From an uncultured Lentibacter sp. (lineage in GTDB: Bacteria; Pseudomonadota; Alphaproteobacteria; Rhodobacterales; Rhodobacteraceae), in assembly GCF_937123735.1 (NCBI RefSeq), contig NZ_CAKZKL010000028.1, forward strand, positions 124,001 through 188,000: a DNA stretch of 64,000 nt, given 5' to 3'. Numbering within the stretch: position 1 is the first letter of the stretch; each line of letters starts with the position of its first letter. Under the pieces are notes generated by a model that searched no databases, was not told where the DNA came from, and saw only the letters and a list, made by a program, of their open reading frames with translations. This document shows positions 54,647 to 62,720 of this stretch, in pieces. The position numbers and the translations under genes are program-made.

Positions 54647-54736
54647 AATATCCCGGGGGTGAGGCGTAGCCGAGGGGGCTGGCCCCCTCTGTGCGCGCGT
54701 CAGCGCGCCTTGGTCGGATCGGCGAAGCTGATCCGA
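54647..54736. repeat. Composite intergenic repeat (copy B), between cobS and cobT, inverted
   Basis: Read on the minus strand: hairpin 54736-54714 (10-bp stem, one G-T pair, loop TTC), an extra GCGCGC hairpin, hairpin 54689-54672 (perfect 8-bp gagggggc stem, loop of 2), then CCCCCGGGATATTTT ending at 54646-54659. Same architecture as the copy at 52653-52735 but with a different stem 1 sequence. It occupies the leader of cobT. Confidence 0.75.
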
Positions 54737-54744
54737 AACCGCTC

Positions 54745-55731
54745 TCATCCCAAGCTCACGCTTGCTGCGCTCTCTGGCAGCTCTTCGTCAAACAGGCGCT
54801 GGTAGAACTCTGCCACGGTCTGGCGCTCGAGTTCGTCGCATTTGTTCAGAAAGGTAAGCCGGAAGGCATAGCCGACATCACGGAAAATTTCGGCGTTTTG
54901 AGCCCAGGCAATCACTGTGCGGGGCGACATGACGGTGGAGAGATCCCCGTTCATAAACGCTGTGCGGGTGAGGTCGGCGACCTGCACCATATGCTTCACC
55001 GTCTTGCGTCCGGCTTCGGTGTTGTAATGCGGGTTTTTGGCGAGGACGATGTTGGTCTCCGCATCAATCGACAGGTAGTTGAGCGTGGCCACAAGCGACC
55101 AACGGTCCATCTGGCCCTGGTTGATTTGCTGGGTGCCATGATAGAGGCCCGTCGTATCGCCCAGGCCCACGGTATTGGCCGTTGCAAAGAGACGGAAATA
55201 GGGGTTGGGGGTAATCACTTCGTTTTGATCAAGCAAGGTAAGCTTGCCGTCCACCTCCAGCACCCGCTGGATCACAAACATCACATCGGCGCGGCCGGCG
55301 TCATATTCGTCAAACACAATCGCCGTGGGGTTGCGCAGCGCCCAGGGCAGGATTCCCTCATGGAATTCAGTAACCTGTTTGCCGTCCACAAGTTTGATCG
55401 CATCTTTGCCGATCAGGTCGATCCGGGAGATGTGGCTGTCAAGATTGACCCGCACACAGGGCCAGTTAAGGCGGCTTGCGACCTGTTCGATATGGGTCGA
55501 TTTGCCGGTGCCGTGATAGCCCTGGACCATCACGCGGCGGTTGTGGCCAAAGCCTGCAAGGATCGCAAGGGTCGTGTCTGGATCGAATTTATAGGTGCTG
55601 TCCAGCTCTGGCACACGGTCCGTGCGCTCAGCAAAGGCCGGCACGCGCATGTCTACATCAATGCCGAAGACATCGCGCACCGACACGGTTTCGGTGGGTT
55701 TCGCATTGATGTCGATCATACCGTCCGCCAT
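54745..55731 (-). CDS. cobS: Aerobic cobaltochelatase AAA+ subunit CobS
   Basis: A 328-residue AAA+ ATPase: Walker [11 protein letters not shown] at 70-79, Walker B AIVFDEYD at 137-144, sensor-like FATANTVG, and [12 protein letters not shown]. The MoxR-like architecture is typical of CobS. Pairs with CobT to drive CobN. The N-terminus [18 protein letters not shown] is normal for Rhodobacterales; a longer frame runs up into the msrB locus but is a shadow. Confidence 0.94.
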   Translation of the reverse strand: MADGMIDINAKPTETVSVRDVFGIDVDMRVPAFAERTDRVPELDSTYKFDPDTTLAILAGFGHNRRVMVQGYHGTGKSTHIEQVASRLNWPCVRVNLDSHISRIDLIGKDAIKLVDGKQVTEFHEGILPWALRNPTAIVFDEYDAGRADVMFVIQRVLEVDGKLTLLDQNEVITPNPYFRLFATANTVGLGDTTGLYHGTQQINQGQMDRWSLVATLNYLSIDAETNIVLAKNPHYNTEAGRKTVKHMVQVADLTRTAFMNGDLSTVMSPRTVIAWAQNAEIFRDVGYAFRLTFLNKCDELERQTVAEFYQRLFDEELPESAASVSLG

Positions 55732-55950
55732 GGCCAGATTCCTTCCTATCCCGATGTGTTGCAGGTGTGGTGCCTCAATTTCTGGGCAAGGGCAAGTCCA
55801 AGCCCGCAGTTTCCGGCTTTGGAATGGCAAATTGCGACAGCTGGCCCTATCGGTTTTTCTCACGCGGCCTTCACGCGAAATTGCATTTCTGTGGCCTGCT
55901 TTCGCGGCGGCAGATGTGCTAGGCTCATCGCGGGTTTGAAGGAGGACGAC

Positions 55951-56418
55951 ATGAAGAGACGTGTGTTTTTGGCGGCGGCTATGGGCGTCGGAGCCGGGCT
56001 GGCCTTGGGGCGCCGTGCCGAGGCCAAAGCCTTTGAAGTCACCCGCAGCGAAGCAGAATGGCGCGCCATGTTGACGCCCCTGCAATACAAGGTGATGCGC
56101 AAGGAAGGCACCGAACGGGCCTTCAGCTCACCGCTGGACAAGCAGTATGACGCAGGAACCTATCACTGCCGTGGCTGTGATCTGGCGGTTTACAGTTCAG
56201 AGCACAAATACGACAGCGGCACAGGTTGGCCCAGTTTCTACCAATCCTTGCCGGATGCGATTGCGACCAAGACGGATTTCAAAATCATCTACCCGCGCAC
56301 GGAGTGTCACTGCCGCCGGTGTGGCAGCCATTTTGGGCATATCTTTGACGACGGCCCCGCTCCGACCGGCAAGCGCCATTGTTTGAATGGCGTGAGCCTC
56401 GTGTTTCGCGCAGCCTGA
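55951..56418 (+). CDS. msrB: Tat-exported peptide methionine-(R)-S-oxide reductase
   Basis: A 155-residue protein. N-terminus [24 protein letters not shown] is a twin-arginine signal (RRxFL). MsrB domain: zinc CxxC pairs [26 protein letters not shown] and [22 protein letters not shown], then the catalytic cysteine in [12 protein letters not shown]. It repairs R-methionine sulfoxide in exported proteins. Located in the gap between cobS and the J-domain gene. Ribosome site GAAGGAGG. After the stop the next two GCC-TGA units give two more in-frame stops. Confidence 0.93.
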   Translation: MKRRVFLAAAMGVGAGLALGRRAEAKAFEVTRSEAEWRAMLTPLQYKVMRKEGTERAFSSPLDKQYDAGTYHCRGCDLAVYSSEHKYDSGTGWPSFYQSLPDAIATKTDFKIIYPRTECHCRRCGSHFGHIFDDGPAPTGKRHCLNGVSLVFRAA

Positions 56419-56445
56419 GCCTGAGCCTGAGCCGGGGTTTGAGGC

Positions 56446-57069
56446 TCACTTGAAGCTGCGGCTGACCTTGATCTGATCCCAGGCCCAGACGACCTCTTGC
56501 AGCTGCTCTTCCTGCGAGCGGTCGCCGCCGTTCATATCCGGGTGCAGCACTTTGATGAGTTTCTTGTAGGCTTTGCGGATTTCGGCTTTTGTCCAGTGAT
56601 CCTTGGCTTCCAAAATCTCGACCGCGCGGCGCTCGGTTGGGGGCAGGCGGCGCGAGCCGCCGCCGCCTTTTCCGGGGTTCTTGGTCGCATTTGCGCCCAG
56701 AACCTGATGTGGATCCTCGATGCCCAGCCGCGCCCAAGCGCGGGCCTCGGGGTCTCCGAGGGGCTTGGTTTCGCGCTCCCAGACCTTGTCTTTGGACAGC
56801 TGGGCGTTCATTTCGGCTTCGGTTGTGCCGTCAAAGAAGTTCCATTTCAGGTTGTATTCGCGGATGTGGTCTTTGCAGAACCAGAGATATTCGTCCAGCA
56901 CGTCCGGCGCACGCGGCGCGCGGTATTTTCCGGCTTCTTCACAGCCCTCATGTTCGCACTGGCGGGTCGATGTCTCGGATGCACCAGACATGCCACGGCG
57001 GCCCCGCGGGTTCTTCTTTTTTGCGGATGACACGGACATATCAAAACCGAAAGGATCTGCTTTTGGCAT
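56446..57069 (-). CDS. J-domain protein upstream of cobS
   Basis: A 207-residue protein. N-terminal basic region, a CEHEGCEEAGKYRAP...FCKDHIREYN cysteine/histidine pattern at about 38-70 that may bind zinc, and a C-terminal J domain with HPD in KAYKKLIKVLHPDMNGG. DnaJ-type partner for DnaK. In Rhodobacterales this gene commonly lies near cobS, which suggests but does not prove a link. It and bolA are divergent with a 75-base gap. Confidence 0.85.
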   Translation of the reverse strand: MPKADPFGFDMSVSSAKKKNPRGRRGMSGASETSTRQCEHEGCEEAGKYRAPRAPDVLDEYLWFCKDHIREYNLKWNFFDGTTEAEMNAQLSKDKVWERETKPLGDPEARAWARLGIEDPHQVLGANATKNPGKGGGGSRRLPPTERRAVEILEAKDHWTKAEIRKAYKKLIKVLHPDMNGGDRSQEEQLQEVVWAWDQIKVSRSFK

Positions 57070-57144
57070 GGGAACTCTCTTTTCGCGACTGGCTTGGCAG
57101 TCTACTGTGTTTGCACTCAGAGGAAAGAGGAAAGAGCGCTAAAA

Positions 57145-57396
57145 ATGAAGATGGAAGTAAAAATTCGCGAAGCCCTGGAACGCGCTTTTGAGTTTGAGAG
57201 CCTTGAGGTGATCAATGAGTCCGCTTTGCATGCGGGTCATTCTGGTGATGATGGCTCCGGGGAGAGCCATTTTCGGGTGCGCCTCAAGGCTGGCTGTTTT
57301 GCCCAGATGAGCCGGATTGCCCGCCACAGGGCCGTCCATACAGCCCTTGGCAGCCTGAGCACGCAAATTCATGCCCTGGCGCTTGAGCTGTCCTGA
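57145..57396 (+). CDS. BolA-family protein
   Basis: An 83-residue protein: VKIREALERAFEFESLEVINESALHAGH, ESHFRVRLKAGCFAQMSRIARHRAVHTALG with the conserved BolA pattern (HFRV.L....F.g.srvarHR.v...l). These bind monothiol glutaredoxins and Fe-S clusters. Start ATG 57145. Faces away from the J-domain gene. Confidence 0.9.
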   Translation: MKMEVKIREALERAFEFESLEVINESALHAGHSGDDGSGESHFRVRLKAGCFAQMSRIARHRAVHTALGSLSTQIHALALELS

Positions 57397-57406
57397 GGTT
57401 GCGGGC

Positions 57407-57721
57407 TCAGGCTGAGTCTGGGCGCTCGGGGGCGACCAGCACAGGCTCATGGCCTGCGCTGACGGCTGCGGGCGCCACCGGTGTTGCGGCGCTGCCTTGG
57501 TCTTTGCAAAAGACCAGGACACTGCGCTCAACCAGTTTTTTGCCCCGAAAGCCCGAGCGCTCCTCGCTGGGCAGGGTTTCGGCGCGCAGGAAGCGCCAGC
57601 CCTGTTTGGCTTCGCTGTTGATGAGCTCCTGAAGGGCGTGTGCAAAACGGTCTTCGGGTGTTTTGACACCCTTGGCTTTCAGCCCTTTGCGGGGAGCTGG
57701 AATCACTTTGTAATCTTGCAC
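57407..57721 (-). CDS. DUF4177-like small protein
   Basis: A 104-residue protein with GTG start and ribosome site AGAGGG. The N-terminus DYKVIPAPRKGLKAKGVKTPEDRFAHALQELINSEAKQGWRFLRAETLPSEER is the DUF4177 pattern (YkVi..p......a......l...g..GW.lv). The C-terminus is Ala/Pro-rich and poorly conserved. Function unknown. Confidence 0.75.
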   Translation of the reverse strand: MQDYKVIPAPRKGLKAKGVKTPEDRFAHALQELINSEAKQGWRFLRAETLPSEERSGFRGKKLVERSVLVFCKDQGSAATPVAPAAVSAGHEPVLVAPERPDSA

Positions 57722-57802
57722 TGCGCGGCCCTCTTGTCGTTTGAAACTGTGGCGAGACCCTAGCAGGCAGCGGCCCGGGTTGCCATGTGCTTTTGGCCCT
57801 GC

Positions 57803-58279
57803 TCAGGCGTTTTGGCGCAGGCCCATAGGCCGGCCCACAAAGGCGGGGCGGGGCAGTTTGGCGTGAGCCTTGGCCATGGCGGAGAGGGTGGCAAACACAT
57901 CTGCCGGAAGCGGCGCAACGCGTGGACCTGATTGGTCAATATGCAGGCAGATGCCCTCTCCCTGGGCCGAAACCCAACCGTCTTCGTGGATCAGCTCCTG
58001 GCAGAAATGCAAGGATTTTTCATTGAGCGCGAGGAGCTGGAAGCTGGCGCGCAGCCGGTCTCCCTCATGCACTTCGCGGCGATAGTGCATGTGGTATTCT
58101 GCCGAATAGGTGGTGTGGCCGGTGCGGGCGAGATAGTCGCCACCAAAGCCGATCTCGTTCCAGAGCGCATCGACGCCAAGGTCCATCAGGACGTTATAGT
58201 AGGCCATGTTGAGATGGCCGTTGAAGTCGATCCACTCGGGGCGCACGACCATGGGCTCGGAGAGAAAGGGCTGCGACAT
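57803..58279 (-). CDS. 4HBT/acyl-CoA thioesterase-like hotdog protein
   Basis: A 158-residue hotdog protein: VVRPEWIDFNGHLNMAYYNVLMDLGVDALWNEIG, with the D..GH.N..Y pattern of 4-hydroxybenzoyl-CoA thioesterase-like enzymes, then YHMHYRREVHEGDRL. Likely acyl-CoA thioesterase of unknown substrate. ATG 58279 has GAGG before it; a TTG at 58297 is less likely. Starts 7 bases after the gatB stop. Confidence 0.85.
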   Translation of the reverse strand: MSQPFLSEPMVVRPEWIDFNGHLNMAYYNVLMDLGVDALWNEIGFGGDYLARTGHTTYSAEYHMHYRREVHEGDRLRASFQLLALNEKSLHFCQELIHEDGWVSAQGEGICLHIDQSGPRVAPLPADVFATLSAMAKAHAKLPRPAFVGRPMGLRQNA

Positions 58280-58286
58280 CTGCGCC

Positions 58287-59801
58287 TCAGCCGCCAAGCT
58301 TGGCTTGAACCAGATCGTTCACGGCCTTCGGATTGGCCTTGCCGCCCGTCGCTTTCATGACCTGGCCGACAAACCAACCTGCGAGCTTGGAGTTTTCGCG
58401 GGCCTTTTCAACCTGCGCCGGGTTGGCGGCAATGATGTCATCCAAAGCGGCTTCGATCGCGCCGGTGTCTGTCACCTGTTTCATGCCGCGGGCTTCAACG
58501 ATCTCGGCCGGGTCACCGCCTTCGCTATAGACGATCTCAAACAGGTCTTTGGCGATTTTGCCGGAGATCGTATCGGCGGCGATCAAATCAATAATGCCGC
58601 CGAGCTGGGCAGGCGAAACCGGGCTTTCGCTGATATCCTTGTCGCCGTCTTTCTTGAGGCGGCCGAAAAGCTCGTTGATCACCCAGTTGGCGGCGATTTT
58701 GCCATCGCGCCCCTTGGCCACATCTTCGAAATAGCTGGCATTTTGCACCTCGGCTGTGAGCACGGAGGCGTCATATTCCGTCAAGCCATAATCAGCCATG
58801 AAGCGCGCGCGCTTGGCGTCGGGCAGCTCGGGGAGGGACGCTTTGATATCATCTACCCAGCCTTGCTCGATTTCGAGCGGCAGAAGGTCGGGATCGGGGA
58901 AATAGCGGTAGTCATGCGCTTCCTCTTTGGAGCGCATCGAACGGGTTTCGCCCTTGTCTGGGTCATAAAGGCGGGTCTCTTGCACGACGTCGCCACCTTC
59001 TTCGAGAATCTTGATCTGGCGACGCGCTTCATAGTCAATCGCTTGCTGGATGAAGCGCATGGAGTTCATGTTCTTGATCTCGCAGCGCGTGCCGAGATGG
59101 GAAAAGTCCTGCGTTTCCATATATTTTTCATATTGTCCCGCCCGGCAGACAGAGACGTTCACATCGGCGCGCAGGTTGCCGTTTTGCATGTTGCCATCAC
59201 AAGTGCCGAGATAGCGCAGGATCTGGCGCAGCTTGACGACATAGGCCGCCGCCTCTTCGGGGCCGCGAATATCGGGGCGCGAGACGATCTCCATCAGCGC
59301 AACGCCTGTGCGGTTGAGGTCCACAAACGACATGTTCGGGTCCATATCGTGGATGGATTTGCCGGCGTCTTGCTCAAGGTGAATGCGCTCGACGCGCACA
59401 AGGCGGGCGACACCGGGGGCCATATCGACAAGAATTTCGCCCTCGCCCACGATGGGCTCATAGAGCTGGCTGATCTGATAGCCTTGGGGCAGGTCGGGGT
59501 AGAAATAGTTTTTGCGGTCAAATGCTGATTTGAGGTGAATTTCGGCATTCAGGCCAAGGCCCGTGCGCACCGCTTGCTCCACGCAGAATTCATTGATGAC
59601 GGGGAGCATCCCGGGCATGGCAGCGTCAACAAACGCCACATTGGCGTTTGGCTCGGCCCCAAACTGGGTGGAGGCACCGGAGAACAGCTTGGCTTTTGAG
59701 CTGACCTGGGCATGGACCTCCATGCCGATTACCAGCTCCCAATCATATTTTGCACCCGCAATCACTTTGGGCTGCGGTGTTTCATAGGCCAGATCGAGCA
59801 T
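58287..59801 (-). CDS. gatB: Aspartyl/glutamyl-tRNA amidotransferase subunit B
   Basis: A 504-residue Gat[26 protein letters not shown] at the start, [19 protein letters not shown], the metal-binding DAGKSIHD region and the C-terminal YqeY-like domain ending [23 protein letters not shown]. It transamidates Glu-tRNA(Gln)/Asp-tRNA(Asn) with GatA and GatC. The MLDLAYE start at 59801 fits relatives; an ATG at 59810 is possible. Confidence 0.95.
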   Translation of the reverse strand: MLDLAYETPQPKVIAGAKYDWELVIGMEVHAQVSSKAKLFSGASTQFGAEPNANVAFVDAAMPGMLPVINEFCVEQAVRTGLGLNAEIHLKSAFDRKNYFYPDLPQGYQISQLYEPIVGEGEILVDMAPGVARLVRVERIHLEQDAGKSIHDMDPNMSFVDLNRTGVALMEIVSRPDIRGPEEAAAYVVKLRQILRYLGTCDGNMQNGNLRADVNVSVCRAGQYEKYMETQDFSHLGTRCEIKNMNSMRFIQQAIDYEARRQIKILEEGGDVVQETRLYDPDKGETRSMRSKEEAHDYRYFPDPDLLPLEIEQGWVDDIKASLPELPDAKRARFMADYGLTEYDASVLTAEVQNASYFEDVAKGRDGKIAANWVINELFGRLKKDGDKDISESPVSPAQLGGIIDLIAADTISGKIAKDLFEIVYSEGGDPAEIVEARGMKQVTDTGAIEAALDDIIAANPAQVEKARENSKLAGWFVGQVMKATGGKANPKAVNDLVQAKLGG

Positions 59802-59887
59802 TGCCCTCATCCTTTATACATCTGTGCAAAGTCGAGGTGCGTTTTAGGGCAGCGCAAAGGGCGGGGCAAGGGGGAGTTCGCGCTCTG

Positions 59888-61177
59888 TTACCCCTGCGGG
59901 AACAGGGTCAGGCCCGTCTTCCCGAATTCCAGCGTTTTGCCGTTTTGCAGATCGCGGTGAAAGTGACTGGCGATTGCGTTAAATGCGGTGTCGCGGCCCC
60001 GGCGCAAAAGTGCGCTGCGCGGCGGCAGGTGGGTGCCCGGATTGGGGCCCAGTTCGGCTTCGGCCCAGAGCAGCGGGTGCAGCTCATGCAGGCTTTCGCG
60101 CAAGATCCCGTCAAAGCAGGCGTGGATGGATTTGCGCACATCGCGCACAATGTCGGGCGCTGAGGGCGGTGTGCGCGCCGGGGACATGGTGATGCCGGTA
60201 TAGGCCGCCAGAAGATTGGCGATATGCTGGTCCGGTTGCAGGTAGAGGATGTCTTTCAGCCCGTCGATGAAGAAGCTCACATCCAGGTTGCGTGCAACGC
60301 CGTGATCCACGCGCAAAGCATCCAGGAATACCCAAGTATAGCCGCCATTGCCCCAGGATGCGCTGGTGCGGGCGGCCATGCGCCGGGCTTCGAGCTCCAG
60401 CACATCATAGCTCCCAAACCAGCGGGGCAGCAGGAAATTTCCAAGGCTGCGCATGGGGGCGGTGTTGACGGGGTTGAGGTCGATCAACCGGGCGTAGGCA
60501 TCGGCGATATGAAGCGCAGGCTTGGGCTTGGCCACCACCAGCGCACAATGCGCCGCCGCCAACAGCGGCGAGGCAAGGGCTGTGCGCGCAAAGCTCTCGA
60601 GGATCTCGGCGGCACGGTCAAAATGGGCCTGAAACAGCGCCAGGTTGCGCGCCGGAATTTCGTGGGACCAGTTGGAGCCCCGCCACGCCCAGCCGATGTC
60701 CATATGCGCCTGCGCCACGATGGCGGCGATGGCGTAGTCTTCCGGGAATTCGGCCAGCACATCTTCGAGCTCTTCAATGCCACTGAGCTTGGGGGTGAAC
60801 CCGTCGGCAATCGCATGTTCGGTGGCCATGACGACATCTGTGCGCGCACCAAGGCTGAGCAGGTTGGCATGGGGCATTCCGCAATGGGTGGCGGCTTTTC
60901 GGTTGTCTGCCGAGCGGATCAGCCGGCTCAGCTCTTCCCAGCGCTCCTGACGGGCCAGAAATTGCCCCCGATCCTGAACCCGCACCCGTGTGCTTTCTTC
61001 TGGAGGCTCGCCGGCCATGGGAAGGTGCAAGCGGGCCTGAAGCTGCTCTGCGAGCGAGCGGGGCTCTTGCTGTGGGGGGGCTGGCTGGGGGCTGCTGCGC
61101 GTCCCGCGCCGCAAGCTTGCGCGGGCTTGTGCCGCCAGTTCTGGTATGTTCGCCAAGAGTGACATTGTGTCTTTCAT
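59888..61177 (-). CDS. Conserved protein of unknown function, probably alpha-helical
   Basis: A 429-residue protein without signal peptide or membrane segment. It opens with a Pro/Gln-rich stretch (about 30-45), then helical segments such as RQERWEELSRLIRSADNRKAA, FPEDYAIAAIVAQAHMDIGWAWRG, ALFQAHFDRAAEILESF and SPLLAAAHCALVVAKPKPALHIADAYARLIDLNP, which resemble TPR-like helical pairs. The end contains FDGILRESLHELHPLLWAEAE. No catalytic motif recognised. ATG at 61177 or 61165 possible. Divergent from the SLT gene. Confidence 0.7.
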   Translation of the reverse strand: MKDTMSLLANIPELAAQARASLRRGTRSSPQPAPPQQEPRSLAEQLQARLHLPMAGEPPEESTRVRVQDRGQFLARQERWEELSRLIRSADNRKAATHCGMPHANLLSLGARTDVVMATEHAIADGFTPKLSGIEELEDVLAEFPEDYAIAAIVAQAHMDIGWAWRGSNWSHEIPARNLALFQAHFDRAAEILESFARTALASPLLAAAHCALVVAKPKPALHIADAYARLIDLNPVNTAPMRSLGNFLLPRWFGSYDVLELEARRMAARTSASWGNGGYTWVFLDALRVDHGVARNLDVSFFIDGLKDILYLQPDQHIANLLAAYTGITMSPARTPPSAPDIVRDVRKSIHACFDGILRESLHELHPLLWAEAELGPNPGTHLPPRSALLRRGRDTAFNAIASHFHRDLQNGKTLEFGKTGLTLFPQG

Positions 61178-61350
61178 CCCTAATCTGATCTCTTTTTTGC
61201 CCCGTCATTCGGGCTAAAAAGCGGCAATTAGACGAAGGATTTTGGGAAAAACCTTAATAAATAGGTTAACTGTCACCGGGGTTGAAACAATAAGCGCTCT
61301 GGGTGCGAAAAGTTTGCATAACCGCGTCGGATCGCGGTATTTGGGCAGGG

Positions 61351-62139
61351 ATGCGTTTTGTTCTGTGGTCCAAATTCAGTCTTGTGATTCTGCTGCTGTT
61401 TGGCAGCCCTGGGGGGGCGGCTGGTGTTGAGGGCGCGGGCCCGGCATCCTTGCAGGATGCGCCGGTGCAGGGTCTTTTCCCGCCGGAACTTGGCGCCATA
61501 CGACCGCAAGCCCGCAGGGCCTCCTATGAGAGCGCCGCCCAAGCGGCTCTGGCCCGGATCAGGCCCATGGCGCGGCCCTATGAGTTTGCTTTGCCACACA
61601 CGCGCTGGGAGCACCGGCCCGGCCATGCCCGCTGGACAGCGACGGCCATGCGGGCTGTCCTGTCACATGGGCGCGCGCTGACCGAAACTGTTCCGGCGGA
61701 TTACCGGGCCTGGTGTCCGGCCTATGCAGACAACGACAGGCTCCAGCGGGCGATGTTCTGGGTTGGGTTTATGTCGGCCTTGGCCAAACATGAAAGCACC
61801 TACCGTGCGGAGGCTGTTGGCGGGGGAGGGCTTTGGTATGGGTTGCTGCAAATTTTGCCTTCTACGGCAAAGCTTTACAACTGTCAGGCCCAGACGGGGG
61901 AAGCGCTCAAGGACGGTGGATTGAACCTGAGCTGTGCCACGCGGATCATGACCAAAACGGTGGCCCGCGACGGGATCATCCACGGGTATTTCCCTGAAAA
62001 ACGTCGCAAATATCAAGGCGTCACCCAGGATTGGGGGCCCATGCATTCGCGGACCAAACGCACAGAAATGGCGGCCTGGACCCGCAAGCAGGCCTATTGT
62101 GTGACGCGCAAGAGCCTGCGGCCAAAGGCACGGCCCTGA
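61351..62139 (+). CDS. Exported transglycosylase SLT-domain protein
   Basis: A 262-residue protein from ATG 61351 (GTG at 61303 possible). Signal peptide MRFVLWSKFSLVILLLFGSPGGAAG. The SLT-like core includes FMSALAKHESTYRAEAVGGGGLWYGLLQILPSTAKLYNC, where HES has the catalytic glutamate position and GLLQI matches the family's GL.QI. The rest differs from standard Slt. Probable periplasmic peptidoglycan-cleaving enzyme. Confidence 0.75.
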   Translation: MRFVLWSKFSLVILLLFGSPGGAAGVEGAGPASLQDAPVQGLFPPELGAIRPQARRASYESAAQAALARIRPMARPYEFALPHTRWEHRPGHARWTATAMRAVLSHGRALTETVPADYRAWCPAYADNDRLQRAMFWVGFMSALAKHESTYRAEAVGGGGLWYGLLQILPSTAKLYNCQAQTGEALKDGGLNLSCATRIMTKTVARDGIIHGYFPEKRRKYQGVTQDWGPMHSRTKRTEMAAWTRKQAYCVTRKSLRPKARP

Positions 62140-62144
62140 CGCGC

Positions 62145-62591
62145 TCAGCCGATCAAGGAAAAATGGTGCCGCTCAACCGGAATTGCGCGCGCCCGCAGAG
62201 CTTGCTCCAGCGCAAGATGTGGGGGGGTGCAGGCATGGGGCAGCCTTATTTTGCGGTTGTCCTTGAGCAGAAACGTCACCCGCACCGACAGATCCAGCCG
62301 GGTGTCAAACCGCGCCCGCAAAATCAGCCCCAGCGGCATTTCATCTTGCAGCCGCGGGGTGCTCCAGCGCAGGTTCTGCTGGTCCATCTCAAAGCGGCTT
62401 TCAGGATTTTTCCAATATTCCCAGAGGGCTGGCAGGGTAAACAGCGCCACCACCCCCACGATCACCGGGCTGAGCGCGATCCCCCAGACAAGTGCGGCCA
62501 AGAGCCCGTAGACTGCGCCCAGCGTGAGCAACGCGGCGCGTGAGCGGCCCTGTGTGACATGCACAAAGCGGGCGTCAGCTGGCGCGGGCAT
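62145..62591 (-). CDS. Small membrane protein, unknown function
   Basis: A 148-residue protein with two adjacent hydrophobic segments (AALLTLGAVYGLLAALVWGIA; VIVGVVALFTLPALWEYW), then a soluble part with RFEMDQQNLRWSTPRLQDEMPLGLILRARFDTRLDLSVRVTFLLKDN that looks beta-rich, like PH-type domains of small membrane proteins. No named family recognised. Its end is 5 bases from the SLT gene stop; two 12-bp repeat arrays lie directly upstream. Confidence 0.65.
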   Translation of the reverse strand: MPAPADARFVHVTQGRSRAALLTLGAVYGLLAALVWGIALSPVIVGVVALFTLPALWEYWKNPESRFEMDQQNLRWSTPRLQDEMPLGLILRARFDTRLDLSVRVTFLLKDNRKIRLPHACTPPHLALEQALRARAIPVERHHFSLIG

Positions 62592-62604
62592 CCTAGCGGC
62601 TTTG

Positions 62605-62688
62605 CCCTGCGAGAGGCCCTGCGAGGGGTCCTGTGAGGGGCTGTATGGCCCACAGTATGGCCCGCTGTATGGCAAGCTGTATGGACAG
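62605..62688. repeat. Two adjacent 12-bp-period tandem arrays
   Basis: Three units near YCCTGYGAGRGG (62605-62640) followed by four units near CWGTATGGMMMR (62641-62688). They fill most of the gap between the pepN stop and the small membrane-protein start, ending 14 bases upstream of that start (62591). Not a CRISPR array, since there are no spacers. Confidence 0.65.
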
Positions 62689-62720
62689 CGATCCAGACAA
62701 TGCCGCGCGCCTGTGCATGC

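Noticed and set aside
61254..61269. TTAA-N8-TTAA pair upstream of the SLT gene
   Set aside because: The spacer is 8, not 7, so it does not match the CtrA consensus.
62605..62688. CRISPR array
   Set aside because: The units are contiguous 12-mers without spacers, and there are no cas genes.
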